Below are positions 17,864 through 25,542 of a DNA stretch of 64,000 bases, in pieces. The DNA lies in contig NZ_QWEY01000014.1 of assembly GCF_003443995.1 (NCBI RefSeq), forward strand, positions 1 to 64,000, read 5' to 3'. Under the pieces are notes generated by a model. It was not told where the DNA came from and made no database searches. It worked only from the letters and a program-made list of their open reading frames with translations. This stretch comes from Pseudotabrizicola alkalilacus (lineage in GTDB: Bacteria > Pseudomonadota > Alphaproteobacteria > Rhodobacterales > Rhodobacteraceae). Each line of letters opens with the position of its first letter. Positions within the stretch are counted from its first letter, which is position 1. A program made the position numbers and the translations under genes.

Positions 17864-19432
17864 ATGCGAAACCTAAAGGTGGCACTTGCCATCCTCGGCT
17901 CTACCGCCATGACCACGCCGGTCTTTGCCGACAATCATCTGAGGGTCGTCGACACACCGCTGGAGCTGACCATCCACATGCATTGGCCCCGTGCCCAAGG
18001 CTATGGCGTGGGGGGCGACACCAGCAAGATCTATCCGGTGGAACAGGCGGCCCGCGAAATGACGGGCATCCATCTGATCGACCGGACATCGGGTCGCAAC
18101 ACGACAAACAACAGCGAGGCGATGAACCTGTTGCTTGCCACCGGCAATCTGCCGGACATCGTGGGCGGCAATGCGATTCAGCAGCCGGTGAACCAGTATG
18201 GGCCGGAAGGCGCCTTTGTGCCGCTGAACGATCTGGTCAGGGAACATGCCCCGAACATTCAGGCGTTCTGGGACAACAACCCCGGTCTGATGGAGGCGAT
18301 TTCCGCCGCGGATGGCAACTACTATTACATTCCCTATCTGCCGGACGGAAAATTTGGCCGGGCGTGGTACATCCGTCAGGACTGGCTGGACAAGCTGGGT
18401 CTGGAGCAGCCACAGAACGTTGACGAATACTACGAGGTGCTGAAGGCATTTCGGGAACAGGATCCGAACGGCAATGGCCGCAAGGATGAGATTCCCTATT
18501 TCGCCCGCCAGTGGGAAGAGGTGCTGCGCCTGCTGAACCTGTGGGACGCGCGGTCATCCGGGTCGGACACCTATCATGATTTCTATGTGAACGACGATGG
18601 CCAAGTGGTGCATCCCTATGCGCAGGAGGCTTATCGCGTCGGCCTGTCCAACATCGCCAAGTGGTATGCCGAAGGGCTGATCGACCCCGAAATCTTTACC
18701 CGGGGCGCATCGTCGCGCGATTATCTGCTGTCTGAGAACCTTGGCGGATCGACCCATGACTGGTTCGCCTCGACCTCGGGATACAATATCCCGCTGGCCG
18801 AAAAGGTGCCGGGAATGAACTTCATTCCGTTTCTGCCACCCGCTTCTGCCAATGGCGTGCGAATGGAAGAACATCGTCGCATCCCGATCAAGCCAGACGG
18901 CTGGGCCATCAGCTATGCCAACCAGCATCCCGTCGAAACGGTCAAATATTTCGACTTCTTCTTTACCCCCGAGGGCCGCAACCTTGCCAACTTCGGGGTC
19001 GAGGGCAAGACCTGGGACATGGTGGATGGGGAGCCGGTCTACAAGCCAGAGGTGTTGAACAGCGATCAGGCCGTGAACAGCCAGATGTATCTGGAAGGCG
19101 CGCAGATCTTCCGCGGCTTTCCGCAGGATTACCGCTACGAATGGCAATGGACGTCTGAAGCCGCCCGCGAAGGCATCGAACTTTACGAGGCGAATGACCT
19201 GCTTATCGACCAGTTTCTCGGCGTCGCGTTCAACGCAGAGGAACAGGCGTTCTATGACAAGTTCTGGCCCTCGCTGCTGACCTACATGCTAGAGCGTCAG
19301 CAAGCCTGGATCCTTGGCAGCGGCAATGTCGAAGCGGACTGGGATGCCTATCTCTCCACGCTGGACAGAATGGGCTATGCGCAGGTCATCGAAGTGATGA
19401 ACTCGGCCCACAAGCGGCAATACGGCGGCTGA
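17864..19432 (+). CDS. ABC transporter substrate-binding protein (LipO/AlgQ type)
   Basis: 522 residues from the ATG at 17864, which has GGAGG ten bases upstream; a frame opening exists at 17828 without such a site. The N-terminus (MRNLKVALAILGSTAMTTPVFADN) is a clear Sec signal peptide with a likely cut after the alanine of VFA. The mature part is a large family-1 binding protein of the LipO/AlgQ group, which bind oligosaccharides. One stretch (EQDPNGNGRKDEIPY) is the calcium-binding-like D-x-N-x-N-x-x-D-E loop known from AlgQ1/AlgQ2, supporting an oligoalginate-type ligand. A strong hairpin follows the stop, as expected for a gene made in excess over its permeases. Confidence 0.9.
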   Translation: MRNLKVALAILGSTAMTTPVFADNHLRVVDTPLELTIHMHWPRAQGYGVGGDTSKIYPVEQAAREMTGIHLIDRTSGRNTTNNSEAMNLLLATGNLPDIVGGNAIQQPVNQYGPEGAFVPLNDLVREHAPNIQAFWDNNPGLMEAISAADGNYYYIPYLPDGKFGRAWYIRQDWLDKLGLEQPQNVDEYYEVLKAFREQDPNGNGRKDEIPYFARQWEEVLRLLNLWDARSSGSDTYHDFYVNDDGQVVHPYAQEAYRVGLSNIAKWYAEGLIDPEIFTRGASSRDYLLSENLGGSTHDWFASTSGYNIPLAEKVPGMNFIPFLPPASANGVRMEEHRRIPIKPDGWAISYANQHPVETVKYFDFFFTPEGRNLANFGVEGKTWDMVDGEPVYKPEVLNSDQAVNSQMYLEGAQIFRGFPQDYRYEWQWTSEAAREGIELYEANDLLIDQFLGVAFNAEEQAFYDKFWPSLLTYMLERQQAWILGSGNVEADWDAYLSTLDRMGYAQVIEVMNSAHKRQYGG

Positions 19433-19445
19433 GCCGGACCGCTTC

Positions 19446-19472
19446 GCCGCCTGCCGGACACCGGCGGGTGGC
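19446..19472 (+). terminator. Hairpin after the AlgQ-like binding-protein gene
   Basis: GCCGCCTGCCGG, loop ACA, CCGGCGGGTGGC forms a twelve-pair stem with two G-T wobbles. No T-run follows, so it is more likely an RNA-stabilising or partial-termination element than a full terminator; the lyase gene begins 48 bases later on the same strand. Confidence 0.6.
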
Positions 19473-19519
19473 CCCCTTCCCACGCATGACTGCAAGACAG
19501 GGCACGAGGAACCACTTTG

Positions 19520-21862
19520 ATGCCGATCGCTTCCCACGACTCAAAAGCCTATCTCGACGAACCCGCTGCCGGGCGTCTCAACATCCAATATGCGCCCGGC
19601 CCGGAGGACAGGCTGGCCGAGAACCCGCCCCGGTTCACCTGGCTGCCGGTGGTCGAAGACGAGGCGGCTTATGTGCTGCGCCTGTCGACCGATCCGGAAT
19701 ATCCGGCAAGGGCCACGCGGCTTTTCACCGGTATCTCCCTCAATTTCTTCACCCCCGACACGGTGCTGGAGCCGGGAACCTATCATTGGTCCTATGCGGT
19801 CTGGGACCTAAAGACAGCGGCCCCCGCGACCGCATGGAGCGCCAGCCGCAGCTTTGTTCTGGCGGCCGACCTGCCCGCAACACCGCTGCCCGATCGCAAG
19901 GCACGCTACGGCGGCGTTGACATGGCCCATCCGCGTCTCTGGCTTGGTCCGAAAAAGCTGGAGGCGTTCCGCGCTGCCGTGGCGGCCGATCCGGCGCATT
20001 GCAGCTGGTCCAGTTTTTACGAAAAATCGGTCCTGCCGTGGATGGACCGCGAGGTGATGCGGGAGCCGCAAGGCTATCCGAACCACCAGCGCGTCGCCGC
20101 GATCTGGCGTCAGACCTATATCGATCTGCAAGAGCATTGGTATGCCATCCGTCATCTCGCCATCGGGGGCACGGTGACGGACAGCCCGGAAATGCTGGCC
20201 CGCGCCAAGGACTGGCTGCTCGAAGCCGCATCCTGGGATCCGCTCCGCACGACCTCGCGGGCCTATACAGACGAATGGGCCTACCGCGTCACCAACGGTC
20301 TGGCCTGGGGCTATGATTGGCTTTACGATCAACTGAACGCAGAGGAACGCGCAAAAGTGCGCGCCGCCCTGTTGGAGCGCACTCGCGACATCGCCCATCA
20401 CGCGATCAAAAGCGCCAATATCCAGCTGTTCCCCTATGACAGCCACGCCGTCAGATCGGTTTCACTGACTCTGATCCCCGCTTGCATCGCGCTTCTGGGT
20501 GACGACGAAGAGGGCGGGGACGAGGTTCGGGAATGGCTCGATTACTGCATCGAATTCCTGTTCACCGTTTATTCCCCCTGGGGAGACAGCGATGGCGGCT
20601 GGGCCGAGGGCACGCATTACTGGATGATGGGTATGGCTTATCTGATCGATGCCGCAAATCAGCTCAAATCCTTCACCGGTCTTGATCTTTATCAACGCCC
20701 CTTCTTTCAGAACACCGCCGACTTCGCACTGTATTGCAAAGCCCCGAACACGCGCCGCGCCTCTTTTGGCGACGACAGCACCATGGGCGATCTGCCGGGC
20801 ATCAAGACGGCGCTGAACATGCGCCAGTTTGCCGGCGTGACCGGCAACGGCGAATACCAGTGGTATTGCGACGAACTTCTGGGTCTGAACCCCGGCACCG
20901 AAATGGCCTTTTACAACTACGGCTGGTGGGACACCAATTTCGATGAAATGACCTACCGGACCGACTACCCGTTTGTCGCCCCCGTGCCGCCCAAAGGTGG
21001 ATTGCGGTGGTTCAAGGGGATCGGCTGGGCGGGCGTGCAGCATCAGATGGCCAACCCGGACCAGCACATCCAGTTTGTGTTCAAATCGTCGCCCTTCGGC
21101 TCGATCAGCCACAGCCACGGGGATCAGAACGCCTTTTGTCTGTCCGCCTTTGGTGAGGATCTGGCGATCCAGTCGGGCCATTATGTGGCGTTCAACAGCA
21201 CCATGCATCAGGCGTGGCGCCGCCAGACGCGTTCGAAAAATGCGATCCTGATCAATGGCAAAGGCCAGTATGCGGATCGCAACAAGGCCCAGCAGATGCA
21301 GTCGACCGGCAAGATTCTGGCGGCAGAACAGCGCGAGGACCACATCTATATCAAGGGCGATGCCACTGCTGCCTATGCGTCGCTGTCGCCCGAAGTCACC
21401 TTGGTCGAGCGGGAAATCTACTTCTTCAACAACAGCTTCTTTGTCTTCGTCGATTCGATCGACGCCAGCGAACCTGTTGCCGTCGACTGGCGTTTGCATG
21501 CCAATCAACCCTTTCAGCTAGGCCGGACGTCATTTCGCAATGCCGGTGAAAAGGCGGGGTTCTATGGCGAGATCCTGTGGTCCGAAGGCGGGGCCCCGAC
21601 GCTTGAGCAAGACACCGGGTTTCCCGGGGTCGATCCGGCCGAGTTCGAGGGGCTGCCCGTCAGCACCTGCCTGACCGCCCGGTTCCCAAAAACCGCGCGT
21701 CAACGGATCGTGACCTTGCTGGTGCCCTATCCCAAAGACGCGCCGCGCCGGATTTTTCACTTCATCGACGATCAGGGCTACGACGCCGACTTCTACTTCA
21801 CCGATGCAGAAGAGAACACGTTCAAGGTCGTTCTGAAAAAGCTGGCCGGCACGACCATTTGA
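19520..21862 (+). CDS. Heparinase II/III-like polysaccharide lyase, PL15 exo-oligoalginate lyase type
   Basis: 780 residues from the ATG at 19520 (GAGGA eight bases upstream). The layout is an N-terminal DUF4962-like beta domain (about 1-115), an alpha-toroid (130-400) and a heparinase II/III beta-sandwich (500-780). Residues R197, H309 and H530 fall almost exactly where I recall the active-site Arg199, His311 and His531 of the PL15 enzyme Atu3025 (from memory, not aligned); Y367 is a candidate for the catalytic Tyr. PL15 enzymes release unsaturated uronate from oligoalginate. No signal peptide is seen, so it acts in the cytoplasm on imported oligomers. Neighbours (AlgSMMQ-type importer, KdgF, reductase) agree. 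A heparin-type (PL21) substrate is the main alternative. Confidence 0.82.
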   Translation: MPIASHDSKAYLDEPAAGRLNIQYAPGPEDRLAENPPRFTWLPVVEDEAAYVLRLSTDPEYPARATRLFTGISLNFFTPDTVLEPGTYHWSYAVWDLKTAAPATAWSASRSFVLAADLPATPLPDRKARYGGVDMAHPRLWLGPKKLEAFRAAVAADPAHCSWSSFYEKSVLPWMDREVMREPQGYPNHQRVAAIWRQTYIDLQEHWYAIRHLAIGGTVTDSPEMLARAKDWLLEAASWDPLRTTSRAYTDEWAYRVTNGLAWGYDWLYDQLNAEERAKVRAALLERTRDIAHHAIKSANIQLFPYDSHAVRSVSLTLIPACIALLGDDEEGGDEVREWLDYCIEFLFTVYSPWGDSDGGWAEGTHYWMMGMAYLIDAANQLKSFTGLDLYQRPFFQNTADFALYCKAPNTRRASFGDDSTMGDLPGIKTALNMRQFAGVTGNGEYQWYCDELLGLNPGTEMAFYNYGWWDTNFDEMTYRTDYPFVAPVPPKGGLRWFKGIGWAGVQHQMANPDQHIQFVFKSSPFGSISHSHGDQNAFCLSAFGEDLAIQSGHYVAFNSTMHQAWRRQTRSKNAILINGKGQYADRNKAQQMQSTGKILAAEQREDHIYIKGDATAAYASLSPEVTLVEREIYFFNNSFFVFVDSIDASEPVAVDWRLHANQPFQLGRTSFRNAGEKAGFYGEILWSEGGAPTLEQDTGFPGVDPAEFEGLPVSTCLTARFPKTARQRIVTLLVPYPKDAPRRIFHFIDDQGYDADFYFTDAEENTFKVVLKKLAGTTI

Positions 21863-21899
21863 CCCGCCCTGACCCGAACAGACACCAAGGAGAATCCCG

Positions 21900-22235
21900 A
21901 TGGGAGTCATGAATTATTTCGCCGGGACCGAGAGCACGCTCGTCGACCTGGGCGGCGGCATCAAGCGAAAGGTCACCGCCCACAATGACAACCTGATGTG
22001 CGTGGAGGTCCACTTTGACACTGCCGCTGTCGGTGCCCTGCACAGCCATCCGCATGAGCAGATCACCTACATCCTGTCAGGCCGCTTCGAGTTCACGATC
22101 GGCGACACCACACAGGTGCTGACCGCCGGGGACTCGACCTACAAGCAGCCGCACATCGAACACGGGGCCGTCTGCCTGGAGGCGGGGGTGCTGCTGGATA
22201 TCTTCACCCCCTGCCGCACAGACTTCCTCGGCTAA
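21900..22235 (+). CDS. kdgF: KdgF-like cupin (unsaturated uronate ring-opening enzyme)
   Basis: A 111-residue single cupin. The metal site reads LHSHPHEQ (H48, H50, Q54) with a late His at H88 (PHIEHGA), and the YILSGRFEFTIGD strand pair is typical of KdgF. KdgF converts the unsaturated 4,5-uronate released by lyases to the linear 5-keto-4-deoxyuronate (DEH). It follows the lyase by 37 bases with an AAGGAG ribosome site, exactly where the product would be handled. The length matches the family. Confidence 0.87.
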   Translation: MGVMNYFAGTESTLVDLGGGIKRKVTAHNDNLMCVEVHFDTAAVGALHSHPHEQITYILSGRFEFTIGDTTQVLTAGDSTYKQPHIEHGAVCLEAGVLLDIFTPCRTDFLG

Positions 22236-22273
22236 CCAAGGCCGCGCGGCAAGACGGCACACACAATCATCCT

Positions 22274-22299
22274 CGGCGGGATTCTCCTGATTCCCGCCG
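22274..22299 (+). terminator. Hairpin between cupin and SDR genes
   Basis: CGGCGGGA and TCCCGCCG form a perfect eight-pair stem around a ten-base loop, in a 118-base gap. No T-run follows. It is probably an mRNA processing or attenuation element inside the operon. Confidence 0.45.
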
Positions 22300-22353
22300 G
22301 GCAGAGCTTACTTTGATCGCGCGACGCGCGGTCACCAACCACAAGGACAGATC

Positions 22354-23097
22354 ATGAAACTTCGGGGAAAAACGGCGATCGTCACCGGCGGGGGCCGCGA
22401 CATCGGGCAGGCCTGCGCGCTCAAACTGGCGTCCGAAGGGGCGAACGTGGCGATCAATTATTTCGCCAGCAGTGCCGGAGCCGAGGATACCATCGCGCGC
22501 ATCAAGGCGGCGGGCGGCAATGCCATTGCGGTTCAGGGCGATCTGAACAAGCCTGAGGATGTGGCGCAACTGGTCGCCAGAACGGTCGAAGCCTTCGGCT
22601 CGATTGATGTGCTGGTCAACAACGCAGGCGGCCTGATCGCCCGCAAGACCATTGCCGAGATGTCGCTGGAGCATTGGCAGGCGGTGATGGACCTGAACCT
22701 GACCAGCACATTCCTGACCATCAAGGCCTGCCTGCCACACATGACCTCGGGTGCCATCGTCAACATTGCCAGTCAGGCCGCACGTGACGGTGGCGGCGCC
22801 GGGGCCATCGCTTATGCCACCTCAAAGGGGGCGGTCATGACCATGACCCGTGGCCTTGCCAAGGAACTGGGGCCTGAGATCCGGGTAAACGGCCTTTGCC
22901 CCGGCATGATTGATACCGATTTTCACAACATCCATACTCCGGATGCCGCCCGCCGCGGGTTCGAGGCTGCAGCCCCGGTGAAACGACAGGGCGTGCCCGA
23001 AGATGCCGCCAATCTGGTTCTGTTTCTGGCCTGCGACGACTCGGCCTTTATCACCGGGGCCAACATCGACATCAACGGCGGCATGCTGTTTTCTTGA
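22354..23097 (+). CDS. SDR-family oxidoreductase, probable DEH (uronate) reductase
   Basis: 247 residues of classical short-chain dehydrogenase: cofactor motif TGGGRDIG (11-18), NNAG (89-92), and catalytic S140, Y154, K158 (YATSK). In the Agrobacterium cluster the gene beside the PL15 lyase is an SDR that reduces DEH to 2-keto-3-deoxygluconate, so the same role is inferred here. The glycine motif carries Asp where many SDRs have Gly or Ile; I do not know its effect on cofactor choice. No KDG kinase or aldolase of the Eda type is in the window, so KDG would have to be used elsewhere or by the RraA-like protein. Confidence 0.8.
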   Translation: MKLRGKTAIVTGGGRDIGQACALKLASEGANVAINYFASSAGAEDTIARIKAAGGNAIAVQGDLNKPEDVAQLVARTVEAFGSIDVLVNNAGGLIARKTIAEMSLEHWQAVMDLNLTSTFLTIKACLPHMTSGAIVNIASQAARDGGGAGAIAYATSKGAVMTMTRGLAKELGPEIRVNGLCPGMIDTDFHNIHTPDAARRGFEAAAPVKRQGVPEDAANLVLFLACDDSAFITGANIDINGGMLFS

Positions 23098-23130
23098 ACA
23101 TGCGGTTTTCCTGAAGCCGTGGCCAAAGGG

Positions 23131-23154
23131 GCAGGCCGGACTCATCCGGCCTGC
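23131..23154 (+). terminator. Strong hairpin between SDR and RraA-like genes
   Basis: GCAGGCCGGA, loop CTCA, TCCGGCCTGC is a perfect ten-pair stem. It may end or attenuate transcription before the RraA-like gene; the absence of a T-run leaves this open. Confidence 0.55.
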
Positions 23155-23215
23155 GCATCTCCGACAATAATCGCGCGGCCTGCCCGTCATCGCCCTTCCA
23201 TCAGAGGATCTGAAA

Positions 23216-23959
23216 ATGCCCAATCCGCAGCCTGCCGAAAGCATTCCTCTGCGCCCGGAATCCCTTTTACTGCTGTCGCGGGCCAGCACGGCAACGGTTG
23301 CCACGCTGTTGTTCAAGCGCGGGTATCACAATGCCTATGTTCAAGGGGTCGCACCATTGGCCGCTGGCAAGCCCACCATGGTTGGACCGGCCTATACTCT
23401 GCGGTATATTCCGACCCGACCCGACACCGACCCGCTGGATGCCTTTCGAGAACCGGATCATCCACAGCGCGTGGCCGTAGAAGAATGCCCCGTGGGTGCG
23501 GTTCTGGTCATGGATTGCCGTCAGGATGCATCTGCTGCGTCTGCCGGGTCCATCCTTCTGACGCGCATGCAGGTGCGCGGAGCGGCGGGCGTTGTAACCG
23601 ATGGCGGAATACGTGATGCCACAGGTGCTGGCGCGCTCTGTATGCCGGTCTTTGCCGCCAAACCATCAGCGCCGACGAACCTGACGAAACATCATGCCGT
23701 GGATATCGGACTGCCGGTCGCCTGCGGCGGTGTTGCGGTCTATCCTGGTGATATAGTGATGGGCGACGGAGACGGCGTGATGATTATCCCCCGTCATCTG
23801 GCCGACACCATCGCCGCTGAAAGTGTCGAGATGGAATTGTTCGAAGCCTTTGTTTTGGACGAAGTTAACAGGGGCATTCCAATAATTGGTCTTTACCCAC
23901 CGACAGATCCCGAGACACTTGAGCGCTTCGGCAAATGGCACACGCAGAATTGCGGCTAG
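23216..23959 (+). CDS. RraA-family protein (HMG/CHA aldolase or oxaloacetate decarboxylase-like)
   Basis: 247 residues of the RraA/aldolase fold. The conserved GGIRD (VTDGGIRDATGA, about residues 125-131) supplies the Arg-Asp pair that in bacterial members binds pyruvate enolate and Mg. Family members split 4-hydroxy-2-keto acids or decarboxylate oxaloacetate; the RNase E regulator role belongs to a smaller subgroup. At the end of an uronate locus it may cleave a keto-deoxy sugar acid made by the reductase or the enolase-family dehydratase. That is inferred only. It starts 118 bases after the SDR, beyond a hairpin. Confidence 0.78.
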   Translation: MPNPQPAESIPLRPESLLLLSRASTATVATLLFKRGYHNAYVQGVAPLAAGKPTMVGPAYTLRYIPTRPDTDPLDAFREPDHPQRVAVEECPVGAVLVMDCRQDASAASAGSILLTRMQVRGAAGVVTDGGIRDATGAGALCMPVFAAKPSAPTNLTKHHAVDIGLPVACGGVAVYPGDIVMGDGDGVMIIPRHLADTIAAESVEMELFEAFVLDEVNRGIPIIGLYPPTDPETLERFGKWHTQNCG

Positions 23960-24135
23960 GCGCCCAAAACTGCCGCACTCCTGACTCGGCAATGTATAGT
24001 AGAAGAGCGTGGAGTTCTCGGCGTCGATTCAGGACCCAGTCGGCAGTAGGCAGCGCTCACGCGCTGCCCGTCTCCATACGATAGACCGGGATGCCAATCT
24101 TGCGAGCTTTGTCGGCCTGACCTGCCACTGAACTT

Positions 24136-24531
24136 TCATCCAGCCGCGACCGGAGCCAGTAGCTGATTTACGCCCTTCGGCGTGGGTTTAGCAATCGCTC
24201 GGCGGGCGGAACTTTCATCGCGTGCAGCAGGACGGGCGATTGCGGTGGTCAGGTGCAGGGCGAAGCCTGCGGGGGTCTGGTAGCCGAGGGCCGAATGGGG
24301 CCTTTCGGTATTGTAGTCGGTGACCCAAGCCGCGATCAGGTCGCGGGCATGGGCGAGGTTGCGGAACAGCGTCTCATTCAGAAACTCGTCCCGCATCCTG
24401 CCGTTGAAGCTTTCGACAAAGCCGTTCTGCATCGGCTTGCCTGGCGCGATGTAGTGCCATTCGACCTTGTGCTCGGCGCACCACTTCAGGATTGCGTTCG
24501 AAGTGAACTCGGTTCCATAGCATGTTGGGAA
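24136..24531 (-). pseudogene. IS3-family transposase orfB, C-terminal fragment
   Basis: The minus strand encodes the end of an IS3 integrase-type transposase: [20 protein letters not shown], then [20 protein letters not shown] and the Glu-containing tail, finishing [20 protein letters not shown]. The second Asp of the D-D-E triad would be in SDNGTEF, but the frame is joined to foreign codons just before GTEF near 24531, so the first Asp and the N-terminal part are absent. Confidence 0.85.
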
Positions 24532-24546
24532 TAGCTCGCTGTTGAA

Positions 24547-24598
24547 GGTTATGGCCGCCTGCGCAGCCTCCAAAATTGCGCAGCAGGCGGCCATAACC
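24547..24598. repeat. Large hairpin at the upstream side of the IS110 fragment
   Basis: GGTTATGGCCGCCTGC and its exact complement enclose about twenty bases, giving a perfect sixteen-pair stem. It lies at the junction of the IS3 orfB fragment and the IS110 fragment, about 55 bases before the remnant transposase start. It may be the left-end inverted repeat of the IS110-type element or the product of an inverted duplication at the junction. Confidence 0.6.
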
Positions 24599-24652
24599 GG
24601 GTCTCGGATCTCTATGGTGGTTTTGCGAACCACACCACAGAGGAGACCGGCC

Positions 24653-25253
24653 ATGGCCAAGGTTGAGCATGCTTCGGATGCCCGTGTTCTGGTAGGCATC
24701 CGCTGTCCGGCAGCGCATGCGTGCATGCGCGAGAGGGGACATTTCCAAACATCGGCATGAGGTGCTGATCGCCGTTCCCGGCAAGACACGCCGGCGGCGC
24801 CTGACGATCACCAACAGCACCGAAGATTACATGCGGCTCATCGCGATCTTGCGAGAATACGGCCTGCCCGTCCGGATCGGCTTTGAAGGCCAAACCATGG
24901 GCTTGGCGGCAACTATCATCGCGTGCTGATGTATCATCTGGGTGTCGCCGGGTTCGACCTGAAGCTCGTGTCTTCGGTCGCTTTGGCCAGGACGCGGGAA
25001 GCCCTGCACAACAGCTGGGACAAGAACGATCCGAAGGATGCTCAGGTCATCCTGCACATGCTGCAGATCGGCGCGGTGCAGATCTTCCAAGACCCGATGG
25101 TGGCCGGCACGAACGACATTCAGGAATTGTCAAAGACACATGATGCCGTGTCGCGGTCCAAGACCGAGCTGTGGCCCGGCATCCTGACCCACTACCTGCC
25201 GCTCTACTTTCCCGAAGCCGACCGGTTCCATCGCAGCTCGCGCACCGATTGGT
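24653..25253 (+). pseudogene. IS110-family transposase, N-terminal part, frameshifted and truncated
   Basis: Starts [15 protein letters not shown], continues in a second frame as [20 protein letters not shown] (24740 on), and then in a third segment as NYHRVLMYHLGVAGFDLKLV and LHNSWDKNDPKDAQVILHML. The DEDD-type RuvC-like residues are partly present, such as the Asp in NDPKDAQ. Two frame changes (about 24730 and 24900) and an abrupt end at about 25253, where IS3 orfA begins, make it non-functional. The missing C-terminal part is of the type found alone at 9813-9989. Confidence 0.8.
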
Positions 25254-25446
25254 TGCCGTTCTCGTCCTCGAGCGCCTTCAGCCGCTTGGCCTCAGACACC
25301 GTCATCCCGGAATACTTCGCCTTCCAGGCATAGAACGTGCCCTCCGACATCCCGTGTTTGCGGCAGAGATCGGCACACTTCGCGCCCGCCTGGTGCTCCT
25401 GCAGGATGCCAATGATCTGCTCTTCCGTCAGTCGTGCCTTCTTCAT
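25253..25446 (-). pseudogene. IS3-family orfA, truncated
   Basis: MKKARLTEEQIIGILQEHQA and GAKCADLCRKHGMSEGTFYAWKAKYSG are the helix-turn-helix OrfA of IS3 elements. After KRLKALEDENG the frame runs into IS110 sequence, so the leucine-zipper end and the frameshift into orfB are lost. Confidence 0.85.
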
Positions 25447-25542
25447 CGTCCGTCCTCTCCATGGGCCGGACTCTAGTCACAGATGGAGGAAAAATCCCGT
25501 GGCAGGTCAGCGCAACTGTTGGTCTTGCGGTTCGATGATCAC

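Larger units (their letters stand above)
24118..25509 (-). mobile_element. IS3-family element interrupted by an IS110 fragment (both dead)
   Basis: Terminal repeats match: TGACCTGCCAC at 24118 and its complement at 25499-25509, continuing as an imperfect IS3-like end. Inside, orfA (start at 25446) and the last 130 codons of orfB remain on the minus strand, but the middle is replaced by the first two thirds of an IS110-family transposase on the plus strand. No convincing target duplication flanks the unit. It is a composite scar that can no longer move by itself. Confidence 0.75.

Noticed and set aside
24050-24069. GGCAGCGC-TCAC-GCGCTGCC hairpin as a terminator
   Set aside because: The stem is perfect but no T-run follows on either strand and no gene ends close by apart from the RraA-like gene about 90 bases away, so the role is unclear.
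24050-24117. Minus-strand end reading ADKARKIGIPVYRMETGSA, reminiscent of a BRCT-type tail cut by the IS3 element
   Set aside because: Only about 20 codons, and no matching N-terminal part appears beyond the other IS end near 25510.
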